From Deltaproteobacteria bacterium (GTDB taxonomy: Bacteria; Desulfobacterota; DSM-4660; Desulfatiglandales; HGW-15), in contig JAFGGA010000032.1 in the NCBI GenBank assembly GCA_016930835.1, forward strand, positions 1 through 52,072: a DNA stretch of 52,072 bases, written 5' to 3'. This document shows positions 37,216 to 44,690 of the stretch, piece by piece. The translations under genes and the position numbers were made by a program. The notes beneath the pieces are model-generated. The model did no database searches. It was not told the origin of the DNA and worked only from the letters and a program-made list of their open reading frames with translations. The first letter of the stretch is position 1. Each line of letters starts with the position of its first letter.

Positions 37216-37233
37216 TGACTGATAACCCAGTCA
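37216..37233. promoter_or_regulatory. Putative regulator operator, site 1
   Basis: TGACTG-ATAACC-CAGTCA, a perfect palindrome with 6-base arms. Related sites lie at 37317-37334 and 40176-40193. Its centre is 101 bases upstream of that of site 2. Confidence 0.6.
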
Positions 37234-37289
37234 TAATACTATAAAATTCATTATTAATATAATTTCATTCATTTACGTCAATAAAATCC

Positions 37290-37318
37290 TTGACAATGAT
37301 ATCGGCCATAAATATAAT
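37290..37318 (+). promoter_or_regulatory. Consensus sigma-70 promoter of the catabolic cluster
   Basis: TTGACA at 37290-37295 and TATAAT at 37313-37318 with exactly 17 bases between: a full consensus promoter. Transcription would start near 37325, leaving a ~145-base leader. A consensus promoter usually means tight control by a repressor, and a palindromic operator overlaps its start. Confidence 0.85.
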
Positions 37319-37334
37319 ACTGGGCAGTCAGTCA
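37317..37334. promoter_or_regulatory. Putative regulator operator, site 2
   Basis: ATACTG-GGCAGT-CAGTCA, the inverse form of site 1 with weaker left arm. It overlaps the end of the -10 box and the expected transcription start, the classical place for a repressor. Confidence 0.6.
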
Positions 37335-37380
37335 TAAAGTAGATCGTTGTTTATTTTTTTAACTTAGGAGATAAAAGAGG

Positions 37381-37434
37381 GCCTAATGAGTGCTCATGCA
37401 GCCATTGCCCTTTTTGGATGGGCACTCATTAGGC
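37381..37434 (+). promoter_or_regulatory. Strong hairpin in the leader of the catabolic cluster
   Basis: The 17-base arms 37381-37397 and 37418-37434 pair completely, with one U-G pair, around a 20-base loop. They begin GCCTAATGAGTGC. The hairpin ends 36 bases before the reductase ATG and is followed by no T run, so it may protect the mRNA or control translation rather than terminate. Confidence 0.6.
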
Positions 37435-37470
37435 ATGGAAATCTATCAAACAATCAATAAGGAGGAAAAC

Positions 37471-38742
37471 ATGACCGAGACAAAACAGAACACTTCCGAA
37501 AATTATCCCGAATTGTTCCAACCGCTAAAGATTGGACCGGTGGAGATCAAGAACCGATTTGCCATGTCGCCTACCTGCATCGATGCCATTGAGCCGGGTG
37601 GTTTTGTAGGTGACCGCATCATATACTTTTTCGCTGCACGGGCGAGGGGAGGCGCAGGTCTCATTTTCACCCTTCCTGCCGAGATTGAGCCCAACATCAC
37701 CAGCGTTAAATATATGAATCCTTGGCTGTACAACAGTCTTCACTTACCCGGGTGGTCCGAGCTTGCGGAAACGATTCATGCCTGGGGAGCAAAGAGCTTC
37801 GTGGAGGTTTCACCCGGAGGCCCCGGCAGGTTGGGAGCCCTTTTGGGAGACGGCAATGCTCTGGCCCCTTCACCTGTACCCATAAATATGGACCCAGAAC
37901 TGGTTGTCTCCAAAAAAGCTCGGAAACTATGGGAAAAGAGGGGTCTGGACCTCGAAGCCCATTATCATATTCAGAATGTATATCCCATGCCGAAAGAAAT
38001 AACAGTGGAAGAGATACACCGGATTGAGGACCAGGTGGCCAATACTGTCTACTTATCGGAGCAGGCAGGGTTTGACGGGGCTGAGGTGCACACGGCACAC
38101 GGTGTACTGGGAGCCAACTTTCTATCGCCTTATACCAACCTCAGGAAGGACGAATATGGCGGGAGCATGGAAAATCGGACCAGATTTACCCGGAATATCC
38201 TCGAACGGGCAAGGAGAAAAATCAGTAAAAATTTCGCGCTGGGAATCCGGATCAGTGCGGCGGAACATGTGCCCGGAGGCCTCACCGCGGAGGAAACAGC
38301 GGAGATCTGTCAATACCTTGAACCCTATGTCGATTTCTTTGATCTATCAAACGGTGTCCATCATGAATCTCATACATTTATGATCCCCGATGAAGACGGA
38401 ACTGTCATTGAGGAAGGCGCCGTGATCAAAAGGGCTGTCAAGGTTCCGGTGATCACCCCTTCCATACATAATCCAGAATTGGGAAGAAAAGCGATACTGG
38501 AAGGGAAAACAGACATGATGGCATCCAGCAGGCAGCTCATAGTGGATCCTGACTATCCGAACAAAGTCAGAGAAGGGAAATCGTACCGGAAATGCATCAA
38601 GTGCCTTCTTGGGTGCACAGGCAGGATTGACATAGGCTTGCCATTGAGATGTGAGCTTAACCCCGACGTGTTGCTGGAATATAGGGATCCTGAATTGGAT
38701 CGAAGAAATGCTCCCAACAAGAAGACATTCACGATCCGCTAG
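37471..38742 (+). CDS. Old-yellow-enzyme-type flavin oxidoreductase with Fe-S motif
   Basis: 423 residues from the ATG at 37471, set by AAGGAGG upstream. The FMN-binding barrel shows ELFQPLKIGPVEIKNRFAMS at the start, the active-site stretch EVHTAHGVLGANFLSPYTNL and DEYGGSMENRTRF. Near the C-terminus, CIKCLLGC plus a further Cys (~375-395) would bind [4Fe-4S], as in 2,4-dienoyl-CoA reductase and BaiCD/BaiH-type enzymes. The FAD/NAD domain those enzymes carry is absent. It is therefore an ene-reductase needing a separate electron donor, plausibly the NuoEFG-like subunits of the cluster. Substrate inferred: an enone or ring diketone. Confidence 0.85.
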   Translation: MTETKQNTSENYPELFQPLKIGPVEIKNRFAMSPTCIDAIEPGGFVGDRIIYFFAARARGGAGLIFTLPAEIEPNITSVKYMNPWLYNSLHLPGWSELAETIHAWGAKSFVEVSPGGPGRLGALLGDGNALAPSPVPINMDPELVVSKKARKLWEKRGLDLEAHYHIQNVYPMPKEITVEEIHRIEDQVANTVYLSEQAGFDGAEVHTAHGVLGANFLSPYTNLRKDEYGGSMENRTRFTRNILERARRKISKNFALGIRISAAEHVPGGLTAEETAEICQYLEPYVDFFDLSNGVHHESHTFMIPDEDGTVIEEGAVIKRAVKVPVITPSIHNPELGRKAILEGKTDMMASSRQLIVDPDYPNKVREGKSYRKCIKCLLGCTGRIDIGLPLRCELNPDVLLEYRDPELDRRNAPNKKTFTIR

Positions 38743-38817
38743 AACAAAGACTATTCCACGACGGGAAATAGGACATGGCATACCGAAGTTCCGCCCTGCT
38801 AATCGATAGAGGAGAAT

Positions 38818-40071
38818 ATGAATAACCTGTCAGAAACGAGATTACCTACTATAGAAGAACGCTTGGCCCTTTTGACAAAATGGAAGGGCGCACATAGATT
38901 CGACAAGGATGTGCTGAGTGCGAAAGTGCCTGAAGGCAGCTACATCGGGAATGAAACAGCCTCCTCGGATAACATTAGACGCTGGGCAACCGCGATGGGT
39001 GACCTGAACTCCCGCCACTTGGTTCCTGATTATGCAGCTAAAACAAGATACGGCCGTCTTGTGGCTCCGCCCCTTTTCCTTCAGAGTATATGCTTTGTGG
39101 GAGCCGGGATGCTGGAAACCGAAATTGAGGGGGCGCGAGGATTTCACAGCGGTTCTGATTGGAATTTCTACAAACCTGTTCTGGAGGGTGATGTCATTGA
39201 TTTCGATGGCTTTACGGTTATCGACGTCAAGGCGGTACGAAGTGAATTCAGTAGTGAAATGATCGTCATCACCGGGGCATGCCAGTATCGGAACCAGATC
39301 AAGGACACGGTCGGCTTGGTCAAGGGTTTCGTCCACAGTTCGGCTGGTGACGCATCGGCCAGGGCAACAGGTAAATATCAACAGATTGCGAAACCTTATC
39401 GCTATACGGAGGAGGAACTGCGCAAAATCGAAGAAGACAAGGATAAGGAGAAGATGCGCGGAAGCGAGCCGAGGTATTGGGAAGAGGTTGCCGAAGGTGA
39501 TTCCATTGGTCATTTGGTGATAGGCCCGCATACGATCATGGATACCATAGCCCATATCGCAGGAACCCAGGGATGTTTTGCCCTGGCTGGCACAGGGAGC
39601 CGTCTCACCAGGACGTGGATCAAAAATATGCTTCTGAAAGGCAGTAAAAACGGTCCTGAAATATGGGATGCACGGATCAATGCCTTTGTAAACGGTGAAC
39701 TGGCGCACCTCGACTACGATCTCGGGAGGGCGACCGGAGCACCGGGAGCTTATGATACAGGGGCTGAAAGGGAATGCCTTGGATCGGTTCTGCTCACCAA
39801 TTGGATGGGCGATGACGGGTTTCTATGGAGATACAGCGTCCGGTTTGTTCGATTCGTAGTTCACGGCGACACAAACTGGTTCCGGGGCAGGATAGCAAAG
39901 AAGTATATCGATGACGGCAAGTGCTGCGTGGATATGGACCTGTGGGCTGATAATCAAAGGAACGACAAGACCGTATTAGGCAGCGCAACCGTGATCTTAC
40001 CATCCAAAGAGCATGGCCCCGTGGTTTATCCGCACCCCCGTACCATCGAGGACATTATGTCGAAGGATTAG
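38818..40071 (+). CDS. Double-hotdog MaoC-like (de)hydratase
   Basis: 417 residues with two hotdog domains. The first (~20-180) resembles the FAS1-type dehydratase domain, with MGDLNSRHLVPDYAAKTRYG and LVAPPLFLQSI. The second (~225-410) begins RYWEEVAEGDSIGHLVIGPH, a MaoC-type opening. It would add water to, or remove it from, an enoyl-CoA or related intermediate. A GAGGAG ribosome site lies before the ATG at 38818. It is the second gene of the cluster, 75 bases after the reductase, in the same direction. Confidence 0.8.
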   Translation: MNNLSETRLPTIEERLALLTKWKGAHRFDKDVLSAKVPEGSYIGNETASSDNIRRWATAMGDLNSRHLVPDYAAKTRYGRLVAPPLFLQSICFVGAGMLETEIEGARGFHSGSDWNFYKPVLEGDVIDFDGFTVIDVKAVRSEFSSEMIVITGACQYRNQIKDTVGLVKGFVHSSAGDASARATGKYQQIAKPYRYTEEELRKIEEDKDKEKMRGSEPRYWEEVAEGDSIGHLVIGPHTIMDTIAHIAGTQGCFALAGTGSRLTRTWIKNMLLKGSKNGPEIWDARINAFVNGELAHLDYDLGRATGAPGAYDTGAERECLGSVLLTNWMGDDGFLWRYSVRFVRFVVHGDTNWFRGRIAKKYIDDGKCCVDMDLWADNQRNDKTVLGSATVILPSKEHGPVVYPHPRTIEDIMSKD

Positions 40072-40525
40072 ACATGTAACCGGGATTAAGTATGAGTCGC
40101 AATCATTTCAGATGATGCCCGTAATTGAGGACTATATTCTTCCTCAACGGACGATATATCGCCGGAAAAAAAGCGTAACTGATGGACCAGTCAGGCAGGT
40201 GAAACGAATACAATATAAGGGATTTAAAGCCTGCGAGAAAGTTTATCGAATGATGATTTTTTGCGGAGAATATATAAAGGATCCTAAGGACAATTTTTAC
40301 GGGTGGTGAGTCAACCCATGAATGTTATTACAAATCGGCCGGTTATATCTATATGAATCATGAAATCATCATTGATAAACGGAGTGGGAAAGTGGTAATC
40401 CATTAGACTCGTGCTTGGAGTACATGACGATAATCAAGAAATTAGGCGGTTTTGGATACAATGTGTCCGGGTGATATCGGTTTGTGGATCATTTAATATC
40501 TGAATTGAGATAAGGAGAAAATCGG
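40072..40525 (+). other. Gap upstream of the hybrid regulator gene
   Basis: A 454-base AT-rich gap with no credible gene. It holds operator site 3 (40176-40193). About 15 bases later TACAAT (40209-40214) could be a -10 box. AGGAG before 40526 serves the regulator. Short reading frames here lack any recognisable pattern. Confidence 0.5.
40176..40193. promoter_or_regulatory. Putative regulator operator, site 3
   Basis: TAACTG-ATGGAC-CAGTCA, 14 of 18 bases identical to site 1, upstream of the regulator gene. This suggests autoregulation. Confidence 0.55.
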
Positions 40526-41686
40526 ATGAAGATAGGTGAACTTGAAAAGAGAACCGGTTTCAACAGAAAAGACATATACAAGCTCATCCAGATGGGGTTG
40601 CTGGGCCAACCCGCGAAGCTTGGGTCCAATCAGTTTGTCTTCGAGGATGGCCATGTTTTGGCGCTGGAAAAGATAGCCCAGCTTCAAAGGCCGGAAACGG
40701 ATGACGACCCGAAATTCAGATCAACCAGTAGGTCTGACGGTCCCGTATCTACGGATGGAAAACCCCTTTCGTTCGACAAAAAGAAACAAATCATGGATAA
40801 GGCGATCTCGCTCTTTTCCAAGAACGGCTTTGAAAACACGAAGCTCAGCGATATTACCGAAAGTCTCGGTATGGCAAAAGGAACCTTTTATCTCTATTTC
40901 AAGAGCAAGAAAGACCTCCTCATTGAGTGTATCAGCCAACTGAGCGCCAATGTTGTCGAGAGGGAGAGCTGGGAACAACTCCGTAGCGAACCAGACTTCA
41001 TCCGCAGGCAGAGGATAAGTTTATCTCAATTCCTGAAAGCTTTCCCCACATTTAATGGAATCCATATCCTTCTTGCCGCTTCACTTCAAAGTGATGATCC
41101 CGAAATCGTGGAAAAGGCCAAAGATTATTTCAGGATGCTTTCCCGCTGGCTTAGAAGTGACCTGAAGCGGGCAATCGATGATAAGGCCGTGCGGGAGGTC
41201 GACACCGTTATCATGAGCGCCCTTATGCTCGGCATGGCTCAAGGTTTGGGGACAATGATTTCCATCTATCCTGAATATACCAAGGAACAGGGAATTGATG
41301 CCTTCATCGACTTACTTCAAAGGGGGATCATTTCTGCGAAAGCAGAACAGTCGAAGGCCGCCTGCTGGGAAGTCACGGACACATCAGGTTATCGTGTTAG
41401 ATTGGTCGACCTCCTTTTCGATGGAAATCCACACCTCTCCATCGAATTGGGGCAAGGTGAGGTGCAAGTTCCATGTGAGAGGATTTCGTCCCTGCGGATA
41501 GACAGAAGTGACAATGGGCTAATGGCCGAAATGGCCATTGACGAAGGCCAAAACAGATCCTTTGTGGTGGACGGCAAGAGCGTTTTGTCCGGCAGACTTG
41601 GCTATGGTGTATACAAAGTTCATATGGAAAGATTGTCTACGATTTTTGGAATCCCGGAAACCGAGAACACAGCGGCGGAACCATAG
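40526..41686 (+). CDS. Three-domain regulator: MerR-like HTH, TetR, C-terminal beta domain
   Basis: 386 residues. Residues 1-~55 resemble a MerR-type winged helix (MKIGELEKRTGFNRKDIYKL IQMGLL). Residues ~85-270 are a TetR repressor: KKKQIMDKAISLFSKNGFEN, then ITESLGMAKGTFYLYFKSKK, and a ligand-binding helical body. Residues ~285-386 are an extra beta-rich domain (VRLVDLLFDGNPHLSIELGQ and SGRLGYGVYKVHMERLSTIF) that I cannot name. TetR proteins are usually ~200 residues, so this is a fusion. It lies inside the catabolic cluster and probably binds the three palindromes at 37216, 37317 and 40176. Confidence 0.82.
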   Translation: MKIGELEKRTGFNRKDIYKLIQMGLLGQPAKLGSNQFVFEDGHVLALEKIAQLQRPETDDDPKFRSTSRSDGPVSTDGKPLSFDKKKQIMDKAISLFSKNGFENTKLSDITESLGMAKGTFYLYFKSKKDLLIECISQLSANVVERESWEQLRSEPDFIRRQRISLSQFLKAFPTFNGIHILLAASLQSDDPEIVEKAKDYFRMLSRWLRSDLKRAIDDKAVREVDTVIMSALMLGMAQGLGTMISIYPEYTKEQGIDAFIDLLQRGIISAKAEQSKAACWEVTDTSGYRVRLVDLLFDGNPHLSIELGQGEVQVPCERISSLRIDRSDNGLMAEMAIDEGQNRSFVVDGKSVLSGRLGYGVYKVHMERLSTIFGIPETENTAAEP

Positions 41687-41830
41687 CTTTCTCCGTTTGA
41701 TCCAAGTACTGGCTGAATCTCCCGCAAGCTTGGAATCCGAATCTGAGATTAAGCGGCTAGTGCGGATCGTGGTCACTTTGACCGCGTGGACACCACGACG
41801 GAAGACCTTTCAAAGAGAAGGAGCATCATT

Positions 41831-42634
41831 ATGAACACGATGAATTTAGTATCCAGGCTGAAGTTCGAGGAGTACAAGGAGAAATATGCGGACTTTATCA
41901 GGATGGAGCGAAGAAACGGGATTATCCTTCTGCGAATGCATCATAACGGGGGGCCTGTTCTGTGGAACGAGGCTATGCACAATGCTCTGCCCCAGGCTTT
42001 CCATGACGTGGGCAATGATATGGAAAACCAGGTCATGATCCTTACCTCTACTGATCCGTACTGGATAGGAGAAAGTGATCCCAATGCAGAGTTTCGGTTT
42101 GATTACGATACCTACTATGTAGATGCAACGAAGCTGCTTGTAAACCTGATCTTCGATGTCGACATCCCTACCATTGCAGCCGTCAACGGGCCCGGTTTTC
42201 ACACCGAGATTGCGCTTTTATGCGACATTACAATCTGCACCGAAGATAGCGTCTTTCAAGACGCCCATTTTTCGGTAGGATTTGTCCCGGGCGATGGACA
42301 GCTTCTAACATTCCAAGAACTGATTGGCGTTAAGCGTTCGGCATATGCCCTTTATACAGGTGAACAAATCGATGCCAGAACAGCTTATGACTGGGGGATG
42401 GTCAATGAAATCGTTTCTAAAGACGGGCTGGTAGCCCGCGCGTGGGAAATTGCCGGAAAAATCATGAAGCAGCCACGTGCAACCCGATGCTTGACCCACC
42501 AACTCCTGACCCGCCCCTGGAAACGCCGTCTGATCAATGATTTTCAGGGTCATGTAGCTCAAGAAGGCTTTGCGGCTCGTTTGGACGCACCTGATCATGA
42601 TCTGAATCGGATAAAGGATACATGGGACAAGTAA
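41831..42634 (+). CDS. Crotonase-fold beta-diketone hydrolase (6-oxocamphor hydrolase-like)
   Basis: 267 residues from the ATG at 41831 (AAGGAG seven bases upstream). It is of the crotonase fold but without the catalytic Glu of enoyl-CoA hydratases. Instead it keeps the residues of 6-oxocamphor hydrolase (H122, H145, D154, E244, numbering from memory) at matching spacing. These are His124 (GFHTE), His146 (AHFSVG), Asp155 (VPGDG) and Glu245 (VAQEG). It also shares HHNGGPVLWNEAMH near the N-terminus. That enzyme splits a cyclic beta-diketone by retro-Claisen hydrolysis, without CoA. A ring-opening role in this cluster is strongly suggested; the exact diketone is inference. Confidence 0.82.
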   Translation: MNTMNLVSRLKFEEYKEKYADFIRMERRNGIILLRMHHNGGPVLWNEAMHNALPQAFHDVGNDMENQVMILTSTDPYWIGESDPNAEFRFDYDTYYVDATKLLVNLIFDVDIPTIAAVNGPGFHTEIALLCDITICTEDSVFQDAHFSVGFVPGDGQLLTFQELIGVKRSAYALYTGEQIDARTAYDWGMVNEIVSKDGLVARAWEIAGKIMKQPRATRCLTHQLLTRPWKRRLINDFQGHVAQEGFAARLDAPDHDLNRIKDTWDK

Positions 42635-43027
42635 GCGATACTCCAGGGAAGAAAAAGAGAAGAGTGGCAAAAAACCAGGTAAGGGAGTCCATGATTTGGA
42701 TAAGAACAGTTTAAAGTAGCCCACGGGCGCCGCGGAGTCCACCGCTATGCTTGTACCCATCAAGTTTGAGGCATACGATATCCGGATTATGGAGCGGGCT
42801 TGTCTGGCAATCGGCTGAGAGCATAATCCCATCTTCCGGCGGATTTCTCAAGCTGTTTAAGCAGATAGCGTGCGACTTGAAAGAAACTATTCGTTCACGC
42901 CGGCAGTGGACAGTTGTCCACCCATGGCGGTCGAACAAAAATAAGAGATGGTAAGTACAAAGAACCAAAACAGAATTGTGGGCACTCCAGCCTATACACA
43001 GGAGGCTCCATAAACGGGGATTCAAAC
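42635..43027. other. Gene-free gap before the acyl-CoA ligase
   Basis: 393 bases with no gene, repeat or clear promoter that I can support. AGGAGG at ~43000 is about 20 bases too far upstream to serve the ligase ATG at 43028; GGGGATT is closer. Confidence 0.4.
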
Positions 43028-44656
43028 ATGGAGGAAACAAGACTAAGTATGGGAGCACATCGGCAACCTGCGAAACAGTTTCAAATGATGGAGGAGCTTA
43101 TCACCAGTGCGAGGGAGATTTCCGCTCCAGAGCAGATTATTTTGGAAAGGGCAGGCGGTGGACATCTTGAGATGGGCGAGTGTCTGACGAATATCGACAG
43201 GATATCAAACATGTTTGTGGAATTGGGATTCCGGAAAAATCGTAATGTTGCGGTTTTCCTGCCCAATTGTCTGGAATACGCATACTTTTATCTGACTCTA
43301 GGCCGGCTTGGTATAACCGTTCTTCCCGTCAATCAGTTTCTGAAGGGAGAGCCCTTGAGTTATGTGCTGAACCATTGCGATATTGAATTCTTGATAACAA
43401 ACAAAGAGCTTTTTCTTAATGTCATCAACCCCATATCGGAAAGTTTGGAGCACGTTCATTGTGTTATATTTCTTGACGAAAAGGTCCCAACGGAAAAGTT
43501 CGAATCAACCGCGATATTCTCGGACTTTAAAAATTTTTCGTCCGATTTTAAACAACCTTGGCCCGTAAACGCAACGGATGTGGCGGTTATATGGCTTACT
43601 AGCGGAACTACAGGCTTGCCCAAAGGGGTCGTTTGCACACAAGAGTATCTGCTGCAAAGGATGTCCTACAGCGTGGAATTCTTCGGTCTCAATTCTCGCG
43701 ACGTCATCTATTTCATTCTACCCATGTATCACATCCCATTCTATACTTGGGGAGTGCCGATGGCCATGGCAGCGGGATGCAAGCTCGTTTTCGTTGACTG
43801 GTTCAGCGCGAGCAAGTTTTGGGAGCATGCCGCCACATATCAGGCGACAGTGGTCTACTCGACCGGAACCATCATTCCGATATTACTCAAGAGCCAGATG
43901 GGAGAGTTCGAACAAGAAGCAAGAGAACGGATCAGATTCTGGGGTGCTTGGCCTGTCGATCAACCGGAAGTGGTATTTAAACGGTGGCCGAAAACGAGAT
44001 TCGTGTCCGGATACGGGCTGAGTGAATACGCCCTTGCCACGAATCATTTCTATAATGAAAAGGATATGTCACAAGGCCCGGCTACACCTTTCACAGAGTT
44101 GAAGATATGCGATCCTGATACGGGCGAGACGCTTCCCACGGGCGTCTCCGGGGAAATAGTGGTCCGCAGCAAACTGGGACCGGGTTTCATGATGCAATGT
44201 TATTACAAATCCCCTGAGGCTACGATCAAAACAATCCGGGACGGATGGCTATACACCGGGGACGGAGGTTATCTGGACGATAAGGGGAAACTGCACTTTG
44301 TCGACCGCCTGAAAGACTCGGTGAGGGTGGGGGGAGAGAACGTGCCATCGGTTCAGGTAGAGGGCATCATTGCGAGCCATCCAAAAATTGCGGAGGTGGC
44401 GGTAACAGGTGTGAAGGGCGAGTTGGGTAGCGACGAGATCGCAGCACACTTGGTACTTAAGGAAGGAGAACACCTTGCCGCTGAAGAATTTTTTCAATTC
44501 TGTGAAGATAGAATGGCTTACTTTATGGTTCCCGGGTATCTCCGGATCCATAAGGAGCTGCCGAAGACAACCAATCTGAAGGTTCAAAAATATAAGCTCA
44601 GAGAAGAAGGTCTGACCGAAGATTATTTTCGCAGAGCGGGACCGAAAAGAAGATAG
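43028..44656 (+). CDS. AMP-forming acyl-CoA ligase
   Basis: 542 residues from the ATG at 43028; upstream in-frame codons show no family similarity. Motifs of the ANL superfamily: the phosphate loop TSGTTGLPKG at 191-200, YGLSEYALA (A5), YTGDGGYLDDKGKLHFVDRL with the A7/A8 region, and the C-terminal catalytic Lys in NLKVQKYKL. It activates a carboxylic acid as acyl-AMP and then acyl-CoA. Similarity in outline to CaiC-type carnitine/crotonobetaine ligases is seen, but the substrate may be the acid released by the diketone hydrolase encoded just upstream. Confidence 0.9.
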   Translation: MEETRLSMGAHRQPAKQFQMMEELITSAREISAPEQIILERAGGGHLEMGECLTNIDRISNMFVELGFRKNRNVAVFLPNCLEYAYFYLTLGRLGITVLPVNQFLKGEPLSYVLNHCDIEFLITNKELFLNVINPISESLEHVHCVIFLDEKVPTEKFESTAIFSDFKNFSSDFKQPWPVNATDVAVIWLTSGTTGLPKGVVCTQEYLLQRMSYSVEFFGLNSRDVIYFILPMYHIPFYTWGVPMAMAAGCKLVFVDWFSASKFWEHAATYQATVVYSTGTIIPILLKSQMGEFEQEARERIRFWGAWPVDQPEVVFKRWPKTRFVSGYGLSEYALATNHFYNEKDMSQGPATPFTELKICDPDTGETLPTGVSGEIVVRSKLGPGFMMQCYYKSPEATIKTIRDGWLYTGDGGYLDDKGKLHFVDRLKDSVRVGGENVPSVQVEGIIASHPKIAEVAVTGVKGELGSDEIAAHLVLKEGEHLAAEEFFQFCEDRMAYFMVPGYLRIHKELPKTTNLKVQKYKLREEGLTEDYFRRAGPKRR

Positions 44657-44690
44657 GGAACATGGAAGCGGATGAGCAGGAGGTTTGGAT

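Noticed and set aside
37390-37470. Extending the old-yellow-enzyme protein upstream to the GTG at 37390
   Set aside because: The extension would be encoded by the leader hairpin and the AAGGAGG ribosome site; the ATG at 37471 has ideal spacing.
40013-40309. 98-codon frame spanning the end of the MaoC-like gene and the following gap
   Set aside because: It overlaps a well-supported gene in another frame, contains operator site 3 and shows no family pattern.
42635-43027. tRNA or small RNA in the GC-rich part of the gap before the ligase
   Set aside because: No cloverleaf, T-loop consensus or terminator could be formed.
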